Shown in pieces: positions 31,739 to 40,013 of a stretch of DNA of 64,000 nt. Source of the stretch: Streptosporangium brasiliense (lineage in GTDB: Bacteria > Actinomycetota > Actinomycetes > Streptosporangiales > Streptosporangiaceae); the NCBI RefSeq assembly GCF_030811595.1, contig NZ_JAUSRB010000002.1, positions 7,440,001 through 7,504,000 on the forward strand, in the 5' to 3' direction. Under the pieces are notes generated by a model that searched no databases, was not told the origin of the DNA, and was given only the letters and a program-made list of their open reading frames with translations. Position numbers and translations under genes: made by a program. Positions within the stretch are counted from its first letter, which is position 1. Each line of letters starts with the position of its first letter.

Positions 31739-31837
31739 AGCCCGCAGGTTAGCGATCGTTGCGGAATCCGTCGTTGTCGCAGCTCACAGCGGAGGCGAGG
31801 CTGGACCCACTGTCGCCGGAGCCGGAGTGTGGTCGTC

Positions 31838-31887
31838 TGACGGGAAGTGCGCGCCCCCGGTGTCACCCGCCTGCGCACTTCCCGTCA
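31838..31887 (-). terminator. Hairpin after the sigma-linked membrane protein gene
   Basis: TGACGGGAAGTGCGC and its exact complement (15 bp) are separated by 20 nt. It stands about 40 nt after the stop at 31928 on the minus strand and 100 nt upstream of the LysR start, so it insulates the two units. Confidence 0.6.
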
Positions 31888-31927
31888 AACGGTCTCTGGC
31901 GAGACATCGCCTGCCGTCTCGAATCCC

Positions 31928-33238
31928 TTACTTGATCGTGGCCAGGTCCAGGACGTACATCTCGTTGCCGATCTGGTAGGTCATCAGCCGGTCGAGGCCG
32001 CCGTCGGGGATCGCCATGCCTCTTGTGCCGTCCGGCCGTATGCCGAGATCGGCGGACCTGCCGGTGTCGACGTCGTAGAGCGTCAGGACGCCCCGGTCTT
32101 CCGGACTCATCCCACTGACCTTGAAGAAGCGCTCAAGGCCGGCGTCGTCGCCGATCTGGAAGCCGGGCGGCAGTTCGCGCTCCCGGGAGCCGTCGCGGTC
32201 GCGGACGAACCTGCGCAGGACGGTCTGGGTCCGCGCCGTGTCCGGGCACCGGCGGGTGCCGCACTTGATCTCTTTCCCGGAGCGGTCGCGGGGACGTTCG
32301 ACCTTGACGGTCTTGTATCGCACCGCTATGCCCGCGCACCGCTCGACGCCGCACCTGACCTCCTCATCAGCCCTGACCACGGCGTCGCGCCGCTCACCGG
32401 TCTCGGCGTTGAGCAGCTCGCGGAAGATCGCCTTTCCGTGGTGGGCGCCCACCCACGGCCATTGCAGGATGTGATGCCGCTCGGCGCCCTTCACCGACTG
32501 CGGACGGCCCCCGCTCAGCGGCACCCGGTAGACCCCGCCCTTCTCGTAGGCGAAGACCACGTCGGAGCCCACCACCGTCAGCCCGTTGATGTGCCCCTGC
32601 TTCATGACGTTCCCGAGGGGGACGTCGGTCACCGGCCGAGGCCGGCCGCCGGTGACCGGCACCGTCCAGATGCGGGCGACCCGCGGGCCGCCCGCCTCCT
32701 TGTAGGACGCCCACCAGACGATGCTGCCGCCACCGGCGGCGACGTCGTCGGCGAAGATCGCTGACCCCTTCGTCGGGGGGATCTCGGCGATCTGCCTGGG
32801 CACGCCGGTGTCCAGGTCGTAGCCCCACAGGAACTGACGGTTCCCGTCGAGAACGCCCGTCATGACCAGCAGCGTGCGATCGTCGAGAAGGAGCTGCGGA
32901 TAGTAGTCGCGGCCGTCGGGCAACGTGGCCGGGATCTTGTGTACGGCCTGCGGCCACACCTTCTCGATGGGCGGCGGGAGCTGACCCGCAGACGGCTTGG
33001 CCTCGCCGGTCGCGTTGACCGCGGGGTGCGGCGCGGCCGTCGCGCGCAGGGCGCTCACCGCCGCGCCCGCCCCGCCTGCCACCACGATCACGGCCGCGGC
33101 CGCGAGCGCGGCGGCGGCCCGCGCCCGCCGCCGGTGATGGCGCGCCTTGACCGCCGCGCTCAGCCCGGCCGGCGCCTGCGGCGCGCGGTGCGCCGCCCCG
33201 GAGAGGACGCGGCTCAACTTGTCTTCCAGATCGGTCAT
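31928..33238 (-). CDS. Membrane-anchored beta-propeller-like protein, probable partner of the SigE-type sigma factor
   Basis: A 436-residue protein starting at ATG 33238, overlapping the sigma stop by 4 nt. The N-terminal cytoplasmic segment MTDLEDKLSRVLSGAAHRAP precedes one membrane helix (AAAALAAAAVIVVAGGAGAA). This is the topology of genes that follow SigE-family ECF sigma factors and may sequester them. The external part has repeated strand patterns (VLDGNRQFLWGYDLDTG, RIWTVPVTGGRPRPVTDV, VYRVPLSGGRPQSV) suggesting a TolB-like propeller. Two CxxxxC-like pairs (CGVERC, CGTRRC) could form disulfides or bind metal. No zinc-anti-sigma HxxxCxxC motif is seen. Confidence 0.75.
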   Translation of the reverse strand: MTDLEDKLSRVLSGAAHRAPQAPAGLSAAVKARHHRRRARAAAALAAAAVIVVAGGAGAAVSALRATAAPHPAVNATGEAKPSAGQLPPPIEKVWPQAVHKIPATLPDGRDYYPQLLLDDRTLLVMTGVLDGNRQFLWGYDLDTGVPRQIAEIPPTKGSAIFADDVAAGGGSIVWWASYKEAGGPRVARIWTVPVTGGRPRPVTDVPLGNVMKQGHINGLTVVGSDVVFAYEKGGVYRVPLSGGRPQSVKGAERHHILQWPWVGAHHGKAIFRELLNAETGERRDAVVRADEEVRCGVERCAGIAVRYKTVKVERPRDRSGKEIKCGTRRCPDTARTQTVLRRFVRDRDGSRERELPPGFQIGDDAGLERFFKVSGMSPEDRGVLTLYDVDTGRSADLGIRPDGTRGMAIPDGGLDRLMTYQIGNEMYVLDLATIK

Positions 33239-33735
33239 CGCATGCTCCCGTGGGTCACCGGTGAGGGGGAGAGGGAGGAACGCAGCTTGTCCAAGCCCCG
33301 GGAGGCATAGCCGCGTACGGTACCGGGAGAGATGCCGAGCACTTCGGCGATCTCGGCGTCCGTGAGCTGCTCGTAATAGCGCAGCACCAGCACGGCACGT
33401 TGTCTGCGGGGCAGCACGGCCAGCTCTTCCCATAGCCCCTGATCCTCATCGGGAGGGAAGGCATCGTGGTGAACCCGCTCCGGCGGCTCTCCGGTGAGGT
33501 GTTCACGCCTGTGCCGCCGCCAGATGCTGATGTGCAGCCGCGCCATCGTGGTCCGGACATAGCTGTGCGGACTGTCTTTGCGTCGCACTTTCGGCCAGGC
33601 ACCGCGCAGCCGTACCAGAGCCTCCTGGACCAGGTCGGCGGCGTCATGAGGGTTTCCGGTCAGGACGTATCCGTAGCGGAGCAGCGCATCTGCCTGCTCG
33701 GCCACGAAGTCGTCGAAGCCCGGTTCGTCATCCAC
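33235..33735 (-). CDS. SigE-family ECF RNA polymerase sigma factor
   Basis: A 166-residue sigma factor. Region 2 is FVAEQADALLRYGYVLTGNP and then HDAADLVQEALVRL. Region 4 is LPRRQRAVLVLRYYEQLTDA and then EIAEVLGISPGTVRGYASRG. The short linker and the YGY..L motif identify the actinobacterial SigE-like (SigE-fam_strep) group. It is co-transcribed with the membrane protein at 31928-33238, its likely regulator. Confidence 0.92.
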   Translation of the reverse strand: MDDEPGFDDFVAEQADALLRYGYVLTGNPHDAADLVQEALVRLRGAWPKVRRKDSPHSYVRTTMARLHISIWRRHRREHLTGEPPERVHHDAFPPDEDQGLWEELAVLPRRQRAVLVLRYYEQLTDAEIAEVLGISPGTVRGYASRGLDKLRSSLSPSPVTHGSMR

Positions 33736-34047
33736 TTGTCGTCCCTTCGGTCGTCATGTCCCAGACGGCCGAAGGGGTGAAGGTGTTGTGCCGCGCGGCA
33801 AAATATTTTCTCGCGATCTCGGATTCCCGCTCGCGGCCGTTCATCGGAGGTGGACGCGACCCTGGCCAAGACCAAGCTATGGCGCAGATCATTTTCGGCC
33901 GGCCTCCCTGTAGAACCGCCTCTCCCCCGCGGCCGGGCTGACGAGCCACCACGCAGCCCCGGAAGCGTCATCGGCCCCGGGGCTGCGCTGTCCGTCATCT
34001 GTCGAACCCTCTATGGGCCGACGCCCACGAGCCGCTACCGCTGCGGG
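33736..34047. other. 312-bp intergenic region
   Basis: It contains the upstream region of the sigma gene and, at 33952-33987, the terminator of the minus-strand gene that ends at 34048. No other feature was recognised. Confidence 0.4.
33952..33987 (-). terminator. Terminator of the 34048-34728 gene
   Basis: An 11-bp perfect stem (CGCAGCCCCGG and its complement) with a 14-nt loop, about 60 nt after the stop on the minus strand. Confidence 0.55.
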
Positions 34048-34728
34048 TCAGGGGGTCGTGGTGAGGGGGAGGCCGGCCAGCAGGCGGTCGCGCAGGGTGT
34101 CGCCGCGGATGCCGAACTCGGGGAGGTCGTCGGGGCCGGGAGTGCCGGTGATCAGCAGTTCGGGCACGAGGAGGTGGCTGAGCGGGACCTCGGGTGCCGG
34201 GTCGATCAGAGTGCCGATGGAGGCGGTGGACAGGTCGAGGTAGGCCGGCGCGAGGGTCCTGCCGTGGAGGGCGCCGGTGACCAGGTCAGGGCAGAACTCG
34301 TTCCAGAAGATCGAGACGGTGGTGCGCAGGTCCCCATGGATCATCACCAGCTTGTCGGTCATGTCGCCGACGAAGGTCTCGGCCGTCACGTTGCCGCGCA
34401 CGACCAGCTTCGCGTCACCGGCCAGGTAGATGTTCCTCGCCCGCAGGTCCCCGAGGACGATCAGCGCGGCGGCCCCGTCGTCCACAGCGGTGATGTTCCC
34501 GTCGACGACCAGGTCGCCGTCCACGACGTACCCGGTTGCCGCCTCGGGCGTGTCCTCCCGCCACGGTGCCCGCTCGTGCTCGTCGAGGGGGAGTTCGCCG
34601 GTCACCGTGGCGGGACCCGGCACCAGGATGTACTCCTCCTCGTACAGGTTCTCGTACGTCCCCTTCGGCAGCCCGCGCCGCTCGAACAGGTCCACCGCAT
34701 CGTCCCAGGCGAGGTAATTCGATCGCAT
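34048..34728 (-). CDS. Hypothetical protein with beta-helix/bactofilin-like repeats
   Basis: A 226-residue protein (ATG 34728; ATG 34740 possible). The middle contains short repeated strands: VDGDLVVDGNITAVDDG, LIVLGDLRARNIYLAGDAKL, VVRGNVTAETFVGDM and VMIHGDLRTTVSIFWNEF. These resemble the right-handed beta-helix of bactofilins and polymer-forming proteins. The N-terminal RSNYLAWDDAVDLFERRGLP and the C-terminal tail have no recognised homology. There is no signal peptide. Similar architecture also occurs in some immunity-like proteins, so the role is open. Confidence 0.65.
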   Translation of the reverse strand: MRSNYLAWDDAVDLFERRGLPKGTYENLYEEEYILVPGPATVTGELPLDEHERAPWREDTPEAATGYVVDGDLVVDGNITAVDDGAAALIVLGDLRARNIYLAGDAKLVVRGNVTAETFVGDMTDKLVMIHGDLRTTVSIFWNEFCPDLVTGALHGRTLAPAYLDLSTASIGTLIDPAPEVPLSHLLVPELLITGTPGPDDLPEFGIRGDTLRDRLLAGLPLTTTP

Positions 34729-34886
34729 GCGCGCGACCATAGCAATGAAACACGCCCGTACCGTCTCGAAACCGACGTATAACAGCCCCCGTTCCGTAGA
34801 GCCCGTCATCGGGCTGAGGAAGATGCTCCGGCAGGGGCGGAGAGATCGGCACCCACGGCGGAGAAGAGTGTGCGCCCCGCCACCGC

Positions 34887-36665
34887 TCACGGCTTCAGCT
34901 TGAGCCGCTTCCTCGACGCGCCCGGGAACACGACGACCAGGTGCTGCTCCTCCCCTGCATCGTCGACCCGCACGTAGACACGGAGCCGGTAGCGGCCCTT
35001 CCCCGCGATCGCCAGGTTCGGCATCGGGGCACCCGCGCCCACTTCTCCGTCCTCGCCCATCTCCGGCACGGTGAGCCGGCCGCTGCGGCTGACGATCGGC
35101 ACCTCGTTGACCTGATCCCACCCGGCCGTCCGCAGTGGCGGCGCGGCGCGGAAGGCCTTCACGGCAAGGCACAGATCAACGACGTCTTCGACGTGCCCGA
35201 TGAGCACCGCGCTGCCGGCCACCCCGATGAGGGTGCTGTCGTCGTAGACCTTCTCCATCGCCTGCTCCGCCGCCTCGTCGGCCGCTCCGTCTTTCGGGTC
35301 GTGGACCAGATAGCCGGGATCGCCGTCGACGAACAGGAAGTATTTGGCCGTGGCCTGGACGACACCCTTCGTCCGGGGCCACGGGTCGCGGCACTTCGCG
35401 TTCTCCTCGGCGAGGTAGGCGGCGTTCGCCGCCTCCGTCTCCGCGGTCGACCGCAGCAGCTCGGGATGGGTTGCGCCGACGATCTCCGGACAGACGTAGA
35501 CGAGGTCCCACGGATCCGCGCCCCAGGCGGGCCGCGCGCTCCCGGCCCGCGTCAGAATCGCCTTCTGCCCGTCGCGGCCCTCTGTACGGCACAGCGCCCG
35601 CCCGTGCGCGAGGATCTGCTGGTCCGACAGGCTGTCCGGGAACATGGGCGGGACTCCGCCCTCTGTGCTCCGCGCCCGGCACAGGAACTCGGCGTCGCGT
35701 TCCGCGGGTTTCAGGTCGCCGAAGCTGGGCCGGTCATAGCAGTCCATCGACCAGCCGGTGTAGGTGAGGTGCGGGGTCTGCTCCGGGTGGATCAGTGCGA
35801 TGATCGGCAGTACGGCCACGGCCGCCACCGCGACGCGGATCACGCGCCGCCGCGCGGGCGGAAGATCCGCCGGGCGGCCCTCAGCGGGCAGTTCACGGGC
35901 GGTCGCCGCGATCCACACGGTGCTGACGAGCCACACCGCGTCCATCATGACCACCATCGCCAGATTGCCGCTGGAGACCCTTCCGAAGAAAAAGTTGAGC
36001 GGGATCACCAGCGCGTAGACGCCCACCGACAACCACCCGGCCGCCTGCGTGCCGCGGCTCCACCGGCCGTCGCGCCGCTGCCCGACGACCGTGATGATGG
36101 TCGCCGCCACTCCGCCCAGTATCAAGCCCAGTTCGACGATGCCGCCCGATCCAAGCTCCGGGAGGTCGAGTTCGTCGAGCAGTTCGTCGGCCATCCCGGC
36201 CAGTTCGACCGCGAACATCGCTCCGGCCGCCGCGCGCAGCATGCGGGACCGCCAGCGGATGACGAGCAGGTAGAGGGCGTCGACCGCGGTCCACAGCGCG
36301 AGCTGGAATGCCGCGTCGACCGCGTCGGGGAGCAGCGCGATCGGGTACCACAGCACGAGGGTGTACGCCACCGCCAGATACAGCAGTCGGCGCAGCGCCT
36401 TCGCCCGGCGGTCCAGCGGTCCCGGCGCGGGGGTACGCAGGATCATCCACAGGAGCACGGCCTTCACCAGAGCGGCCCCGAGCAGCGCCACAACCGTCGA
36501 GGTGTCAAACCCGCCGCGCGCGTAGAACTCCGTATAGGCCGGCGGCGACCATTCGACGGCCACCCAGAGCCAGGCGTCGCCGAGCACCAGGCCCGCGGCC
36601 GCCGCCGCAAGGACCAGACCTACTAATCCGACCCTGATAATCCGCCAGAAACTATCCGGAAGCAC
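34887..36665 (-). CDS. Large hypothetical membrane protein
   Basis: A 592-residue protein starting at ATG 36665. About seven or eight membrane helices lie in residues 8-300 (for example VGLVGLVLAAAAAGLVLGDA and VAVAAVAVLPIIALI). A long external C-terminal domain follows (about 300-592) with several Cys (CYDRPSF, LCRARST, ALCRTEG, VCPEIVG, CRDPWPR, LCLAVKA), probably disulfide-bonded. I do not recognise the family. It stands alone on its strand between two unrelated genes. Confidence 0.75.
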   Translation of the reverse strand: MLPDSFWRIIRVGLVGLVLAAAAAGLVLGDAWLWVAVEWSPPAYTEFYARGGFDTSTVVALLGAALVKAVLLWMILRTPAPGPLDRRAKALRRLLYLAVAYTLVLWYPIALLPDAVDAAFQLALWTAVDALYLLVIRWRSRMLRAAAGAMFAVELAGMADELLDELDLPELGSGGIVELGLILGGVAATIITVVGQRRDGRWSRGTQAAGWLSVGVYALVIPLNFFFGRVSSGNLAMVVMMDAVWLVSTVWIAATARELPAEGRPADLPPARRRVIRVAVAAVAVLPIIALIHPEQTPHLTYTGWSMDCYDRPSFGDLKPAERDAEFLCRARSTEGGVPPMFPDSLSDQQILAHGRALCRTEGRDGQKAILTRAGSARPAWGADPWDLVYVCPEIVGATHPELLRSTAETEAANAAYLAEENAKCRDPWPRTKGVVQATAKYFLFVDGDPGYLVHDPKDGAADEAAEQAMEKVYDDSTLIGVAGSAVLIGHVEDVVDLCLAVKAFRAAPPLRTAGWDQVNEVPIVSRSGRLTVPEMGEDGEVGAGAPMPNLAIAGKGRYRLRVYVRVDDAGEEQHLVVVFPGASRKRLKLKP

Positions 36666-36797
36666 GGGACGCGATCTTAGCCCGGCACCGCCGTACGGGC
36701 GGACGCAGCGGAACGAGCGGTCCCGCCCCGCCGATCAGATGCGCCCCGAGTCTGGGCAGGGCGGACAGGGCGTGCGGCCCCGGCGTGGGCCCGGCCG

Positions 36798-37154
36798 CTA
36801 CGGCAGGAGGGATCGTACGGAGTCGGGTGAACGGCCGACCACCGCCGTTCCGTCGTCCGCGGTGATGATGGGCCGTTGGATCAGGATCGGGTGGGCGGCC
36901 AGCGCCGTGACCCACTGCCGGCGGTGGCTCTCGTCGCGCGGCCACGCGGTGAGGCCCAGCTCGGCCGCTGTGGGTTCGGTGAGGCGGGTGATGTCCCAGG
37001 GCTGCATGCCGAGGCGCTGCAGCACGTCTTCGATGTCTTGGGCGGTCGGCGGTTCTTCCAGGTAGCGCCGCACGGTGTAGGTGGCGCCCGCGTCATCCAG
37101 CAGCGAGAGCGCGGAAGCGCATTTGCTGCACGCGGGGTTGATCCAGATTTCCAT
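36798..37154 (-). CDS. ArsC/Spx-family thioredoxin-fold protein (arsenate-reductase-like)
   Basis: A 118-residue protein: MEIWINPACSKCASALSLLD with the C-x-x-C active site, then VRRYLEEPPTAQDIEDVLQR and HPILIQRPIITADDGTAVVG. These match the ArsC family (glutaredoxin-linked arsenate reductase clade), including the RP motif before the C-terminal strand. It is the last gene in a unit with the small membrane protein and the folE stump. No ArsR/ArsB is adjacent, so the role may be thiol redox rather than arsenic. Confidence 0.85.
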   Translation of the reverse strand: MEIWINPACSKCASALSLLDDAGATYTVRRYLEEPPTAQDIEDVLQRLGMQPWDITRLTEPTAAELGLTAWPRDESHRRQWVTALAAHPILIQRPIITADDGTAVVGRSPDSVRSLLP

Positions 37155-37190
37155 GACGATGGTCCTTCGAGCTGTGCTGGGACGCGCCGG

Positions 37191-37319
37191 TCATCCGGGC
37201 AGACCGGTCAGGGCGCGGAATTCGCTGCGTGGGCGGGCATCGGTGCGCAGGGCGCCGAGGACGGTGGAGGTCATGGTAGTCGTTCCCGTTGGGGGGAAGG
37301 CGGTGGAGCCCTGGGGCAT
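37191..37319 (-). pseudogene. folE: GTP cyclohydrolase I (folE), C-terminal stump
   Basis: A 42-codon frame beginning two bases after the stop of the small membrane-protein gene ends GTTTMTSTVLGALRTDARPR and then SEFRALTG. This resembles the end of GTP cyclohydrolase I ('S.TTTS.V.G.FR.D...R.EFL.L'). Nothing of the catalytic domain is present. It is either the trace of a deleted folE gene or a coincidental peptide; the matched motif is short. Confidence 0.45.
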
Positions 37320-37320
37320 G

Positions 37321-37746
37321 TCAGCTGCCGCCGACGCCCAGGGCGGAGAGCAGGACCAGGAGCACGGTCACCACGGCGAGCAGCCCGTGCGCGGCCACCA
37401 CGGCGACCGGGAAGTGCCGCTCGGCGGGGGCGGTGTGCTCGCCTGCCGCCGGAGCGACGGTGGCGCGGGCACGGTACACCGGGATCCACCGGCTGAGCAT
37501 GACGGCCCCGAGCAGGGCGACGGGCACCAGCAGGACGAAGGCGATCCAGGCCAGCGCGTCCAGGTCGGCGATGAGGTAGACGATCCAGACGACCAGGCCG
37601 ACGGCGGCCAGCGCGAAATGGCTGAAGATCACCGGGACTGGCAGGTGGCTGCCGCCGCGGGCGCCGCCGCGCGAGAGCCAGGTGCCGAGCATGTAGAAGC
37701 CACCGAGAGCGGTGATCACCCAGGTGACCAGTGCGGCGATGTTCAT
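37321..37746 (-). CDS. Small integral membrane protein
   Basis: A 141-residue protein starting at ATG 37746 with four predicted helices: AALVTWVITALGGFYMLGTW, a second helix at FSHFALAAVGLVVWIVYLIA, a third at AWIAFVLLVPVALLGAVML, and a C-terminal one at VVAAHGLLAVVTVLLVLLSA. A His in each of two helices (SHFAL, AAHGLL) is notable and could ligate haem or metal. No family is named with confidence. It lies between the DUF2231 gene and the ArsC-like gene on the same strand, suggesting one operon. Confidence 0.75.
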   Translation of the reverse strand: MNIAALVTWVITALGGFYMLGTWLSRGGARGGSHLPVPVIFSHFALAAVGLVVWIVYLIADLDALAWIAFVLLVPVALLGAVMLSRWIPVYRARATVAPAAGEHTAPAERHFPVAVVAAHGLLAVVTVLLVLLSALGVGGS

Positions 37747-37806
37747 GAGAACTCCAGGTTGATCATGGTGGCCGCACGGGGACCGTGCGGCAGCCGATGC
37801 GGTGTG

Positions 37807-38328
37807 TCAGTGGGTACGGCCGGCGGGCACGAACCCTTCGGCCTGGGTCGCCTCGTCGGCCACGCGGACGCCGTAGCGGTAGGAGAGCCTGCCGCCCAGC
37901 CATCCCGACACGGCCAAGGTCAGGAAGCCGGCGGCGTTGAGCGTCAGCGGCCCGGCGGCGACGCTGCCGGTGACGGTCTCGGAGTGCCGCCACAGGAAAT
38001 TGCCGAGGTAGGCGGCGGTCACCAGCAGGTTCAGCGTCATGTGGGTCAGTGCCAGCCGGAACGCGCGGGTGCCCGTGGGGATCGCGAACAGGTCCAGGAA
38101 TCCTGCCATCGCCGCGCCCAGGGCGCCGATCACGCCGACCGCGATCAGCCACATCGCCCCCTGGGACAGGAAGCGCGGATCCGCCACGAGCAGAGAGGCG
38201 ATGTCGAAGACCAGGCTGGCCGCCCAGGCGCCGATCGGGATCGTGACCAGCATGGGATGGAACGGGTGTCCGTACGGGCCGGCGAGCATGGCGCTGACCG
38301 GCTGCTTGGCCTGATGCGGCTGGGTCAT
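37807..38328 (-). CDS. DUF2231 membrane protein
   Basis: A 173-residue protein. ATG 38328 is preferred because AGGAGG lies eight bases upstream; GTG 38337 is the alternative. The signature LAGPYGHPFHPMLVTIPIGA at the N-terminus and four membrane helices are typical of DUF2231, whose conserved His residues suggest haem or metal binding in the membrane. The gene is divergent from a Cys-containing HTH regulator and its promoter holds an operator-like dyad. It probably forms a redox-responsive operon with 37321-37746 and 36798-37154. Confidence 0.87.
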   Translation of the reverse strand: MTQPHQAKQPVSAMLAGPYGHPFHPMLVTIPIGAWAASLVFDIASLLVADPRFLSQGAMWLIAVGVIGALGAAMAGFLDLFAIPTGTRAFRLALTHMTLNLLVTAAYLGNFLWRHSETVTGSVAAGPLTLNAAGFLTLAVSGWLGGRLSYRYGVRVADEATQAEGFVPAGRTH

Positions 38329-38347
38329 CACGGCCACCTCCTTTTCA

Positions 38348-38370
38348 CCAATAGATTTTGGTCTTATTGG
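38348..38370. promoter_or_regulatory. Operator-like dyad between DUF2231 gene and HTH regulator
   Basis: CCAATA (38348-38353) and TATTGG (38365-38370) form an inverted repeat in an AT-rich stretch. It lies directly upstream of the DUF2231 ribosome-binding site and about 80 bp from the regulator start, the expected site for the divergently encoded HTH protein. Confidence 0.5.
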
Positions 38371-38446
38371 AGACGGTGGTCAAGTAAGGCCGATGACATG
38401 CTGCTCCCCATCGCCTGACAATGCACGCTGGCGTTATCGTGAAGGC

Positions 38447-39190
38447 GTGACCTCCGACATGAGCCAGCCAACCTCCCCGGCGGACGCCGCGCTCGACTCC
38501 CTCAGCGTGCTCGGCGAGGGCACCCGGCGGCAGATCTTCGCCTTCATCCGCCGTGCCCGCCAGCCCGTCACCCGCGAGGAGACAGCCACCGGCGTCGGCA
38601 TCTCCCGCAAACTCGCCGCGTTCCATCTGGACAAGCTGGTCGACGCCGGCCTGCTCCGCGCTCGGTACGTCTCCCCCACCGGACTGCGCAAGGTCGGCCG
38701 GCAACCCAAGGTCTACGAGCCGACCGACAGCCCCATCCAGGTCAGCATCCCCGACCGCCGCCACGAACTGCTGGCCGGCCTCCTCCTCCAGGCCGTCCTG
38801 ACCGAAGGCGACAACGAGACCGCCGCGGACGCCGTCGTACGCACCGCCAGGCAGCGCGGCCACGAACTCGGCGAGCAGGACCGCGCACGCCTGCGCCCCG
38901 GCCGGCTCGGCGCCGAACGCGGCCTGACCCTGTGCGAGCCCATGCTCGACCAGCACGGTTTCGAACCCACCCGGGAAGCCCCCGACCGGCTACGGCTGCA
39001 CAACTGCCCCTTTCACCCCCTCGCCGCCCAGGCCCCCGACCTCGTCTGCGGCATGAACCACGCCTTCCTCACCGGATACCTGCAAGGACTGCAAGCCACG
39101 GCCGTTCAGGCGATCCTCGCCCCACGCCCCGGTGAATGCTGCGTCCAACTGCAGCACGCGCAGCCGCAGGACCCGCCCAAGGCCGGCTGA
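38447..39190 (+). CDS. HTH regulator with C-terminal Cys cluster (SufR-like)
   Basis: A 247-residue protein (GTG 38447 or ATG 38459). The winged helix occupies about residues 20-75: DSLSVLGEGTRRQIFAFIRR, then ETATGVGISRKLAAFHLDKL and KVGRQPKVYEPTD. The C-terminal part has HNCPFHPLAAQAPDLVCGMN and later PGECCVQL, that is C-x13-C-x(about 25)-CC. Related regulators of the SufR type bind an Fe-S cluster through four Cys with comparable first spacing. An Fe-S or zinc site here would make it a redox/NO/metal sensor controlling the divergent DUF2231 operon. Confidence 0.85.
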   Translation: MTSDMSQPTSPADAALDSLSVLGEGTRRQIFAFIRRARQPVTREETATGVGISRKLAAFHLDKLVDAGLLRARYVSPTGLRKVGRQPKVYEPTDSPIQVSIPDRRHELLAGLLLQAVLTEGDNETAADAVVRTARQRGHELGEQDRARLRPGRLGAERGLTLCEPMLDQHGFEPTREAPDRLRLHNCPFHPLAAQAPDLVCGMNHAFLTGYLQGLQATAVQAILAPRPGECCVQLQHAQPQDPPKAG

Positions 39191-39299
39191 CACCCCCTGC
39201 CCGCCTGCCCCCGGCGCGAAGATCAACTCCCTACCGCCGATCTCTGCGCTCAGCCTCCTCGAAGGCCCGCTGTGCGGGAGGCGCGCCGGTCCGGCGCAC

Positions 39300-39797
39300 T
39301 CACTCAACAAGCCGATCCTCAACGAAACGCATCCGCTTCAGGATTTTTCCTTCCTCACTTTTGTCATAGACATCGTATTCTTTTTCGGGTTGGGCGTCCG
39401 ACCAATTGATCGATGCAATGAGATCGTTTTTGTGATGTTCCAGCCGGTCCGTGTCCAGGTAACCTTCATCAGGCTGCCAGTCCTTCGGCAGGTCGCCACT
39501 CTCCCTGTAGAAAGACAGATGAAGGAATCTGTTCCCACTTTCGACCGGATGATCCTTGACGTATCCTTCAACCGAATCCTTCAGATCCATCAGGTCCCTC
39601 GGTGGATTCAGGATCATATAGTGCTTCCTGAGCGTCAACACTTCTTCACCCCTCTTGCCGACAACCTCTTCGGTGTTGGCAATTTCGAAAATCTCTGTTT
39701 CCCCACCCGACTCCCCCCTCTCCGTGCACCCAATCAAGGACAATGGAATGAAAAATGCACCCACAATCAACCCCGAAATCTTCGAATTAACTTTCAT
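39300..39797 (-). CDS. Lipoprotein of foreign (AT-richer) composition
   Basis: A 165-residue protein starting at ATG 39797 with GGAGGA seven bases upstream. Signal peptide SKISGLIVGAFFIPLSLIGC ends in a lipobox Cys (about 24). The mature part is acidic and Lys-rich (ESGGETEIFEIANTEEVVGK; KEYDVYDKSEEGKILKRM), unlike local proteins. The DNA is visibly AT-richer than its surroundings, with AAA, GAA, TTT and ATA codons frequent, suggesting acquisition from a lower-GC source. Family unknown. A short out-of-place reading frame (39797-39922) ends exactly at its start. Confidence 0.8.
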   Translation of the reverse strand: MKVNSKISGLIVGAFFIPLSLIGCTERGESGGETEIFEIANTEEVVGKRGEEVLTLRKHYMILNPPRDLMDLKDSVEGYVKDHPVESGNRFLHLSFYRESGDLPKDWQPDEGYLDTDRLEHHKNDLIASINWSDAQPEKEYDVYDKSEEGKILKRMRFVEDRLVE

Positions 39798-39922
39798 CAC
39801 TCAATCCTCCTTCGAATGGAATGTCCAGACTCCACCTTGATCTCGGAATCCACTGCGGCGGCAACCTCGGCTTTGGTGGGGTGGCCGTCTTCGCGGAGCT
39901 CCCAGCGGGCAGCCGGGTGTGC
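39797..39922 (-). other. Short frame coupled to the lipoprotein start
   Basis: A frame of about 41 codons between two stops reads AHPAARWELREDGHPTKAEV, then AAAVDSEIKVESGHS, and its TGA overlaps the lipoprotein ATG by one base. It has no good start codon, so it is probably the 3' end of a lost upstream gene left next to the lipoprotein gene. Confidence 0.3.
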
Positions 39923-40013
39923 TCACGCAGCGGGGAGACCTACGGGGATCGGCGGGACACGGCCCGGTGACGGCGAGCACGCTGAGCCCAGGAAGCACCT
40001 CCGAGGTGCCCGC

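Noticed and set aside
32133..33433. Extension of the sigma-linked membrane protein upstream of 33238 and overlapping frames
   Set aside because: The upstream part lies inside the sigma gene; ATG 33238 gives the standard 4-nt overlap and a typical N-terminus.
34941..36626. 561-codon open frame on the plus strand
   Set aside because: It is antisense to the 592-residue membrane protein, is His/Arg/Gln-rich and has no motif.
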